NCBI GenBank assembly: GCA_030609325.1
Contig: JAUWCL010000001.1
Location: forward strand, 66,208-130,207
Reading direction: 5' to 3'
DNA length: 64,000 nt
Origin: Candidatus Krumholzibacteriota bacterium
GTDB lineage: Bacteria > Krumholzibacteriota > Krumholzibacteriia > Krumholzibacteriales > Krumholzibacteriaceae
Below, in pieces: positions 57,010 to 64,000 of the stretch. A program made the translations under genes and the position numbers. Numbering within the stretch: position 1 is the first letter of the stretch; the number at the start of each line of letters is the position of its first letter. Under the pieces are notes generated by a model that saw only the letters and a list, made by a program, of their open reading frames with translations, was not told where the DNA came from and ran no database searches.

Positions 57010-58692
57010 TTACTGGTCGGTCGTCTCCCTGAGGATCTCTTCTGCCGAGGTCCAGCCGGCTTTCAATTTCTCGACACCGTCGGCCCTGAGAGTTAGCATG
57101 CCTTCCTTTACGGCCTGCTCGTTGATCTCCGTCGACGAACATCTGTTGAGTATCATCTCTCTGATTTCCGGTGATATCGGCATGACCTCGTACAGGCCTG
57201 TCCTGCCCTTGTAGCCGGTGTTGCTGCATTTCGGGCAACCGACAGGATCGAAGATCTCGAAAGGAGGCTCATCCGGGATGCCGAGCTCGCGCAGTACCTC
57301 GGGATGGATCTCCTCCTTCTTCTTGCAGTTCTCGCAGAGCCGGCGGATAAGCCTCTGCGCCTGGATGAGGTTCGTCGAGCTCGCCACGAGGAACGGCTCG
57401 ATGCCCATGTCGATCATCCTGTTGATCGTGCTCGCAGCGTCGTTCGTATGAAGGGTGCTGAGCACGAGGTGGCCCGTAAGCGCCGCCTTGACGGCGATCG
57501 ATCCCGTCTCGAGGTCACGGATCTCACCGACCATTATGATGTTGGGGTCCTGGCGGAGGAAGGCCTTGAGCGCCGCGGCGAAGGTCAAGCCTATCTCCTC
57601 GTGCACGTTGACCTGGTTGATCCCTTCGAGGTTGTACTCGACCGGGTCCTCTGAGGTCATGATATTGTGGTGCGGAAGATTGATCTTGTGAAGAGCGGAG
57701 TAAAGAGTGGTCGTTTTTCCGCTACCGGTCGGACCGGTCACGATCACCATGCCGTAGGGCGATTCGATTGCCTTGAGGAACTTCTCGAGAGCCGCGGGCT
57801 GGAATCCGAGCTTGGTCAGGTCTATCTGGAGGTTGCTCTTGTCGAGGATTCGCATCACGATCTTCTCGCCGTATATCGTAGGCAGGCTGCTGACACGCAG
57901 ATCGATCTTCTTGGTGCCGATCCTGATCTTGATGCGTCCGTCCTGCGGCACTCTCTTCTCGGCGATATCGAGCTCGGCCATGATCTTGATTCGCGAGGTT
58001 ATGGCGCCTTTCATCTTGACCGGGGGCGCCATCATCTCGTGAAGCTGCCCGTCGATCCTGAAACGGACCCTCATCGATTTTTCGAACGGCTCGATGTGGA
58101 TATCGCTAGCGCCCTTGTTCACCGCGTCTGATATGAGGGAGTTGACGAGCTTGACGACGGGAGCGTTCTCGCTCTGCGCCTCGACAAGCCCGAGATCTTC
58201 TTCCATATCCTCGACGATCTCGAAGTCCTCGTCCTCGATGTCGCGCATTACCTCGGCGAGCGAGTCGGCCGAATCGTAGAACCGGTCGATCGCCCTCTTG
58301 ATCGCCGTCTCCGTGGCGACTACCGGACACACCTCGAGACCGGTGATGAACTTGATGTCGTCGATTGCGAAGATGTTGTCGGGATTGGCCATCGCCAGAG
58401 TGAGGACCCTACCCTCCCTGGAGATCGGTACGACCTGGAACTTGGTCGCAACCTCTGAGGGTATCAGATCGACGGAGTGCTCCTCAGCCTCGAGCTCGTC
58501 GAGGTCGACCGCGGGTACCTGGTACTGCTGCGAGAGGAACTCGGAGAAGGCCTTCTCCGAGATCGCTCCCGTCTTCACCAGGTTGTAGCCGAGACTGCCG
58601 CCGGCCTGTCCCTGCTCGGCCAGAGCAAGTTCTAGCTGGTCCTGGCTGATAAGACTCGACTCGATCAGCTGGTTGGCTATATTGTCACTCAA
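57010..58692 (-). CDS. pilB: Type IV pilus extension ATPase PilB
   Basis: T2SSE N-terminal domain; GPTGSGKTTTLYSALHKIN; CENC...CPKC zinc site. Confidence 0.96.
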   Translation of the reverse strand: MSDNIANQLIESSLISQDQLELALAEQGQAGGSLGYNLVKTGAISEKAFSEFLSQQYQVPAVDLDELEAEEHSVDLIPSEVATKFQVVPISREGRVLTLAMANPDNIFAIDDIKFITGLEVCPVVATETAIKRAIDRFYDSADSLAEVMRDIEDEDFEIVEDMEEDLGLVEAQSENAPVVKLVNSLISDAVNKGASDIHIEPFEKSMRVRFRIDGQLHEMMAPPVKMKGAITSRIKIMAELDIAEKRVPQDGRIKIRIGTKKIDLRVSSLPTIYGEKIVMRILDKSNLQIDLTKLGFQPAALEKFLKAIESPYGMVIVTGPTGSGKTTTLYSALHKINLPHHNIMTSEDPVEYNLEGINQVNVHEEIGLTFAAALKAFLRQDPNIIMVGEIRDLETGSIAVKAALTGHLVLSTLHTNDAASTINRMIDMGIEPFLVASSTNLIQAQRLIRRLCENCKKKEEIHPEVLRELGIPDEPPFEIFDPVGCPKCSNTGYKGRTGLYEVMPISPEIREMILNRCSSTEINEQAVKEGMLTLRADGVEKLKAGWTSAEEILRETTDQ

Positions 58693-58814
58693 GGACTTCC
58701 TCCGCCCGGATATATATACTCACAAACCTGATGCAAATCCTCATCCACCTGAAGCGGTCGTGAGCGTTATTCTGCCTTAGAAATACTCCAGCCCGTAATT
58801 TCATCCCCCCGACC

Positions 58815-58829
58815 GCAATAAGCATGCCA
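58815..58829 (-). promoter_or_regulatory. Sigma-54 (-24/-12) promoter upstream of pilB
   Basis: Minus strand TGGCAT-GCTTA-TTGC; one mismatch to TGGCAC-N5-TTGC, exact spacing; 123 bp upstream of pilB. Confidence 0.75.
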
Positions 58830-59143
58830 CGGGTCGGCCGGGCGGATAACGGGAAGAGGGGCAACGACTTTCATGGGAAAATCGGGGCCTGTGGACCACT
58901 TGAGAGGGTCGAACGGAGAAACCCCGACCGTCACGAAAAGGCCTGCCCACAGGGGATTATCCAAGAATCTCCCGACGCGGCGGCACATCACCGGGGATTC
59001 CCGGGCCGGGTGCAGCTTGCAAGCGGATTCGCACAATGCAAGGCCGGGCGACGGCGCAATACTCCCGTGCCGGTGTCCAGAATCGTTTACCTTCTGTTGG
59101 ATTTTCTGCCAGCGAAAGAAGTCGTGGAGGTCATCGGACGGCG

Positions 59144-61009
59144 TCAGTCGAAGAGGCGCCAGTTGATCCCGAAACGGTAGTGCCTGCCCGGCATATACAT
59201 CCCCGGCACCGTCTCGTACTTCTCGTCGAGGATGTTCTTCGTCTCGAATTTCACCACGGCCCCGAGCACCGTTATCGACAGGGAGAAATCGAGGAGCGTG
59301 CAGCGGCCGAGCTCGGCCCCGGGAAAGAGGCGGCTCCCCGTCTCCGAGGCATTGAGCCCGATGATGAAAAGCTCGGTCCTTTTGAACGACGGGCGGCTCA
59401 GCCAGATCCCTCCCCTGACATGATACTCGGGGACGCCCGGAGTGATCTCCGCTCTGTCGGCGAACCAGTATCCCGTCAGCTTCCAGCCGTAATCGAAGGA
59501 TGCCACCCCGGTGGAACCTCCTCCCCTCAGCGCGGCGCGCAGCCCGATCACGTCGTCCCTGCCGTCGGACATGTAGACGGCCGGATCGGAGCCCTCGAGG
59601 GATATCCTGTTCCTTTCGAACCTCACGAAGATATCGGTCGTCACGGCGGTCCCGTAGCCGAGACCGAGCGAGATCTCGTCGGAGGTCTCGTGGCCCAGGT
59701 CAGGATTCCCCGCCGTTCTCAGCTCCGTTCCGTCCGGCAGTCTCCCCAGCCCGGGCTGATAGAGCTCCTCTGCGGTGGGCGTGCGGACCCGCCTGGCTGC
59801 CATGAGCGTCTGGTAGAGCCCGCGTTCATTTCCCCGTGAGAGCGCCGCCTCGCCGCCGGCGAAGAATCCCGATCCCGTCATCGAGCCTGCCGAGATCCCT
59901 CCCCTCCAGCGCAGCGCCCCGGCATCGCCGCCGAGGGTCAGACCGCCCTCCGCGCGGTCGACGTCGGGCGAGAAAGTCTCTCCCCAGAGACGGTTCTCGA
60001 ACGCAGCCCTCTCGGCCGAGACGAATCCCTTCACGGCGGTCGAGCCCGCAAATCCGTGCCATGTGACCGATCCCCCGAACACAAGTCCCGAGGTCCACCC
60101 CGCCTTCCTCCTCATCTCGACCAGCCGCTGCCTCAGCGATACCTCGGCGCCGCCCCTCACATACCTGATCTCTGAATCGAGGCCGCTGTACCTGACATTC
60201 TCGGGGGGCTGCAGCGGATCGCGGTATTCAGGCCGGTTGCGGGTACCGTTGTACGAATCCTCGAACGTCCGGAGCCGGACGAGAACCCTGTCGCCTGCCT
60301 TTCCCCTGAGGGTCAGCTCGAGCATGACCGATCTCGAGTTGTACTGGCCGACCAGGGCCGACGGTTCGTCGACGACAGACTGTAAATAATCCTGCATGTA
60401 TTCGTCGTATGTGATCGTTCCGTTGATAAATGCGTCGGGCGACGAGAACCACGCCTTGCGACACTTGCGGCCCTTCCCGCCCCAAATGAAATCGCCGGCG
60501 CTGATTGGCGGCTTCCGACCTCCTTCCTCTACGATGATGTTTATCACTCCGCCGGATGCGGCCCTGCCGGTGAGCGACGGCGAGGAACTGTAGATGACCT
60601 CTACGCGGCGAACCCTCGATAGTGTCAGGAACCTCGCAAGCGGATCCTCGTTGTACGGATCGTTATATGGCACACCGTTGACGAGCAGCGTCATTCCCCT
60701 TACCGTCCTGCCGTTGACAGTGTAGAGGGTCCTCGATCCGGGCGGGCCGTTCTGCAGGACGCCGACTCCCGGGAGATGCTCGATGATGTCCTCGATCGTG
60801 TTTATATCGAAACGGGCGAGCTCCTCGGCGGTCACGACGAAGACCTCGCCGGGAAGGGCGAGGGTGTCGCCCGCCGCGGACAGGTAGGCACCCCCGTAGC
60901 GGGATGCCTCCCCCCTGCATTCGGCGGCGGAAACCGCCGCGATGACGGCAGTCAATATAAGCAATATACCGACGGCGGTGACCGGCAACAGATTCGTCAG
61001 ACGTATCAT
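59144..61009 (-). CDS. TonB-dependent receptor-like outer-membrane protein
   Basis: Plug VFVVTAEELARFDINTIEDIIEHLPGVGV...VNGRTVRGMTLLVNGVPYNDP...GRAASGGVINIIV; C-terminal YRFGINWRLFD. Start ATG 61009. Confidence 0.88.
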   Translation of the reverse strand: MIRLTNLLPVTAVGILLILTAVIAAVSAAECRGEASRYGGAYLSAAGDTLALPGEVFVVTAEELARFDINTIEDIIEHLPGVGVLQNGPPGSRTLYTVNGRTVRGMTLLVNGVPYNDPYNEDPLARFLTLSRVRRVEVIYSSSPSLTGRAASGGVINIIVEEGGRKPPISAGDFIWGGKGRKCRKAWFSSPDAFINGTITYDEYMQDYLQSVVDEPSALVGQYNSRSVMLELTLRGKAGDRVLVRLRTFEDSYNGTRNRPEYRDPLQPPENVRYSGLDSEIRYVRGGAEVSLRQRLVEMRRKAGWTSGLVFGGSVTWHGFAGSTAVKGFVSAERAAFENRLWGETFSPDVDRAEGGLTLGGDAGALRWRGGISAGSMTGSGFFAGGEAALSRGNERGLYQTLMAARRVRTPTAEELYQPGLGRLPDGTELRTAGNPDLGHETSDEISLGLGYGTAVTTDIFVRFERNRISLEGSDPAVYMSDGRDDVIGLRAALRGGGSTGVASFDYGWKLTGYWFADRAEITPGVPEYHVRGGIWLSRPSFKRTELFIIGLNASETGSRLFPGAELGRCTLLDFSLSITVLGAVVKFETKNILDEKYETVPGMYMPGRHYRFGINWRLFD

Positions 61010-61041
61010 AGAGGGATATTGTGGGGCAGTACGCCCGCCGG

Positions 61042-61881
61042 TCAAGCCGAAAGTCCCGAGGCGAGACTGCGGAGCGCCGTCACCGAGTCGTACGGCACAT
61101 CGATCTCCCCGATGCCGGCCTTCCTCGCCTCGTCGAAATGATAATCGGAGCCGCCCGTGCATACGAGCCCGCGTCTGCCTGCCTCGCGGACGGCGAGCCT
61201 CGTGATCTCCTCAGTGTGGTTGGGATGCCAGGCCTCGATGCCTTCGACCCCGCAACCGAAGATCCGGTCCACCAGCCCACGCTTCCTGATGTTCGCTCCG
61301 GGATGGGCCCAGACGGCGACGCCCCCCGATTCCTTCATGATGGAAACGACGTCCTCGAGCGGAAGGACCTTCTTCGGGACGTGGCACGACGCGCCGTATC
61401 CGAGGAACCTGTTGAACGCCTCCTGGAATTCGGCGACGATCCCCTTCCTCAGGAGGACCTTAGCCACATGCGGCCTCCCGACCGTCCCCGCGCCGGCGTC
61501 GGCCACTATCTCATCGAACGTCACCGGTACTCCGAGGTCCTGCAGCTTATCGGCGATCCTTTCCGCACGCTCGGCCCTGCCCCTCTCGAGATCCTCGAGG
61601 ACGGCGGACAGCCTCACGCCCGACAGATCAAAGCAGTATCCGAGAATATGGATGTCGAGGTCCTTTTCCATCACGCTGAACTCGATCCCCGTGATTATCT
61701 CGATCCCGAGAACGCCGCCGGCCTCGATCGCTTCGGCCTGTCCCGCGACCGTGTCGTGATCGGCTATCGATATCGCCGAAAGGCCCGCATCGGCGGCCGC
61801 GCGCACGATCCCGGCGGGCGACATCGCCCCGTCGGAGTAGTATGAATGTATGTGAAGATCACAGGAAGAAATGGAATTCAT
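61042..61881 (-). CDS. PHP-domain phosphoesterase (TrpH/RNase AM-like)
   Basis: DLHIHSYYSDGAMSPAGIVRAAADAGLSAISIADHDTV; GSDYHFDEA. Confidence 0.93.
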   Translation of the reverse strand: MNSISSCDLHIHSYYSDGAMSPAGIVRAAADAGLSAISIADHDTVAGQAEAIEAGGVLGIEIITGIEFSVMEKDLDIHILGYCFDLSGVRLSAVLEDLERGRAERAERIADKLQDLGVPVTFDEIVADAGAGTVGRPHVAKVLLRKGIVAEFQEAFNRFLGYGASCHVPKKVLPLEDVVSIMKESGGVAVWAHPGANIRKRGLVDRIFGCGVEGIEAWHPNHTEEITRLAVREAGRRGLVCTGGSDYHFDEARKAGIGEIDVPYDSVTALRSLASGLSA

Positions 61882-61890
61882 CCGGTTCTT

Positions 61891-63294
61891 TCAGCTTACG
61901 GTACTGTACTTCTTCATCTTTTCCGATATTTCACGGAAAGTCACGTCGACTATGTAGACTTCCTCGAAATGCTCCCTCGCCTTCTCGGCCTCATTCAACG
62001 CCTCGTAGGCCAGGCCGAGGTTGTAATGGATACCGAGGTTGTCTCCGCCTGTCGTCATCGCTATCTCGAGTCCGCGATTGAGCTGCTTTACGGCCAGGCG
62101 CGGATTGTTGAGCTGCAGGAAGCAGTGTCCGATCATCTCGAGACCGCGCAGCTGGAGCTGCTCGGACCTCGCCGATATCTGCAGTTCCCTGATCGCCTCG
62201 TTGTAGAGGGCCATCTCGATGTATGCCATTCCGAGATCGTAGTGGCTCCTGAAATCGTTCTCTTCCACGTCGCTCGTTATTTCCTCTACAAGACTGTTCG
62301 TGTCGACGACGGCCGCCTCGTTGGCGGCGTCCTCGACGTTGAGTATGTTGGAGAGGTCGTCATCCAAAGGAGTGACGCCCGCGTCAGGCTCCTCCGCGGA
62401 ATCGTTCACAGGAGCTTCGTCGATAACACACTCCTCTGTGACTTCGGGTGCTGTCGGGGCTTCCTGTTTCTCTTCGGCTTCCCGGGCCGCGGGCTGTGCA
62501 GCCGCGGCGGGTGTTTCCTCCACGGCCGGTTCCGGTGACGCTTCAGGATCGCTTCCTGCGGATTCCGCGGCTGCGGTCATGTCAATCTCGTCGACGGTCA
62601 GATCGGGTTCGTCGTCCGTGTCCCCGTCATCCTCCAGCTCGAGGCTTTCCGCGAGGATCTCCTCCATGCGGGCCTGCTCATCGGCGGTCAGGGCCTCCCG
62701 GAGGAGATCGAGTCTGCCCCGGTAGAAATCGGTCTTTTCACCGTCACCGCTGCCGACGCTCCGCACGATCAGCCGGGCGAAGACCTCCGCTGCGGAGATT
62801 TTCAGGCCGGCATGCGTGAGCACCTCGGCGGCCCTGGCATGGAGATCGTCGTCTTCAGGCACGAGTTCGAGGATGGCCTCCACCTTCGGGAGAATATTCT
62901 CCCGCATCGGGTCCGCCTCGCCGGCGGATACCAGTTCGAGATACTGTATGAACATCATCGAGGCCTCGCAGTTGAACTTCTGCTTGGCCTTCAGCTCTCC
63001 GAGCTTGTAAATCGATTCTAGCCTGTTGGGAACGACCCTCAGTATCTTCTTGCATACCGCTACGGCATTATTGTAGAGGGCGACCTTCTCGTAGTTGTCC
63101 ACGGCCTTCTCGAAAGACGAGACGGCCTGCATCCGGTCCTCCGCCCTGAGATATATGTCGCCGAGCTCGTTGTAGAGGTTGGGATTGTGCGACTCGACCT
63201 GGAGGAGCTTCTTGTACGCCTCTATGGCGTCAGAGATCTTCCCCTTCTTCAGGTGATTCTGAGCCTTCTGCCTGAGCTGACTGGCCCTGCTCAC
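61891..63294 (-). CDS. TPR protein with acidic low-complexity linker
   Basis: KGKISDAIEAYKKLLQVESHNPNLYNELGDIYLRA; Glu/Ala-rich middle; C-terminal TPRs. Confidence 0.85.
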   Translation of the reverse strand: MSRASQLRQKAQNHLKKGKISDAIEAYKKLLQVESHNPNLYNELGDIYLRAEDRMQAVSSFEKAVDNYEKVALYNNAVAVCKKILRVVPNRLESIYKLGELKAKQKFNCEASMMFIQYLELVSAGEADPMRENILPKVEAILELVPEDDDLHARAAEVLTHAGLKISAAEVFARLIVRSVGSGDGEKTDFYRGRLDLLREALTADEQARMEEILAESLELEDDGDTDDEPDLTVDEIDMTAAAESAGSDPEASPEPAVEETPAAAAQPAAREAEEKQEAPTAPEVTEECVIDEAPVNDSAEEPDAGVTPLDDDLSNILNVEDAANEAAVVDTNSLVEEITSDVEENDFRSHYDLGMAYIEMALYNEAIRELQISARSEQLQLRGLEMIGHCFLQLNNPRLAVKQLNRGLEIAMTTGGDNLGIHYNLGLAYEALNEAEKAREHFEEVYIVDVTFREISEKMKKYSTVS

Positions 63295-64000
63295 AGGCCG
63301 ACCTCGCTTCTCTCCCTGTACCCCTGGAGTTCCCAGACCACGGAACCTTCCTTGATAACGACGACGGCGTGATTCTCGCCTGCGCGAGACGGTATCTCGC
63401 GGTAGTCCTCAACATCGTATATTACAAAATCAGCCTTCTTGCCCGCTTCCAGCGACCCGACCTTGTCTTCCATGCCGACGGCGCAGGCGGCGTTGAACGT
63501 CGCAGCGACTATCGCCTCGGCCGGCACCATCCCCATCTGTGAACAGGCTATCGAAACGGCGAGCGGCATCGAGTGCGACGGCGCACTCCCCGGATTGAAA
63601 TCTGTCGACAGTGCGACTGCGACATTGGAGTCTATCATCTCCCTGGCGGGCGCGTAATGCCTCGAAGCGAGCCCGAACGAGGTCGACGGCAGAAGCACCG
63701 CTATCGTCGGGCTTCCCGAGAGAGCGGCTATCCCGGTCGGAGTCACATTCGTGAGGTGCTCCACCGATACGGCGCCCATTTCAACGGCAAGCTCGGTCCC
63801 GCCCAGGGCATATATCTCGTCCGAGTGGACCTTGAGGCCGAAGCCGTGCCGCATACCCGCCTCGAGTATGCGCCTCGTCTCATCCACGTCGAAAACGCCC
63901 TTCTCGCAGAAGACGTCGATGTACCTGGCCAGCCCCGCATCAGCCACCGCCGGTATCATCTCGCCGATCAGAATATCGACGTACTTTCCGCCGTCCTTCT
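63291..64000 (-). CDS. hutI: Imidazolonepropionase, truncated by window edge
   Basis: IDVFCEKGVFDVDETRRIL, KVHSDEI, VEHLTNVTPTGIAAL, STDFNPGSAPSHSMPLAVSIAC. Confidence 0.88.
   Translation of the reverse strand, partial: KDGGKYVDILIGEMIPAVADAGLARYIDVFCEKGVFDVDETRRILEAGMRHGFGLKVHSDEIYALGGTELAVEMGAVSVEHLTNVTPTGIAALSGSPTIAVLLPSTSFGLASRHYAPAREMIDSNVAVALSTDFNPGSAPSHSMPLAVSIACSQMGMVPAEAIVAATFNAACAVGMEDKVGSLEAGKKADFVIYDVEDYREIPSRAGENHAVVVIKEGSVVWELQGYRERSEVGL

Noticed and set aside
58767-59036. 89-aa minus-strand ORF between pilB and the TonB-dependent receptor gene
   Set aside because: Overlaps the predicted sigma-54 promoter; no recognisable motif or convincing RBS.

Overview
The 64 kb window is gene-dense and bacterial. 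I found no rRNA, tRNA, CRISPR array or intact mobile element. The largest recognisable system is a complete type IV pilus locus on the minus strand (58692 down to 42250): pilB-pilT-pilC-pilS-pilR-pilA-(ABC ATPase, ABC permease, TPR protein)-pilD-pilM-N-O-P-Q. This order closely resembles the Myxococcus pil cluster. Three good -24/-12 (sigma-54) promoter matches lie 120-135 bp upstream of pilM, pilA and pilB, so the locus looks like a self-contained sigma-54/PilR regulon. Other blocks: a dispersed maltose-type ABC importer (ATPase, permease pair and binding protein at three sites) plus a lipoprotein glycogen-debranching-like enzyme; a thiolase/thiolase/DUF35/DUF35 quartet; a Cnr-like module (Spy-like proteins, ECF sigma, small membrane protein, RND efflux); ADP-forming acyl-CoA synthetase; a serpin; Obg, CoaD, RsmD, MnmA and others. 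The most notable item missing from the ORF track is a 58-codon gene at 31719..31895 (-). It encodes a single histone-fold-like protein (MAETYVYASRIKELAKKHGLRMSGDAADALNAQIAEMVKAAAERAKGNKRKTIYPFDF). The window also has an unusual number of short gene remnants (MFS, OsmC, 6-phosphogluconolactonase, ATP-grasp, nitroreductase, a secreted protein with a nonsense codon) and a binding protein missing about 45 N-terminal residues. Family calls come from reading the sequences; no database search was run.
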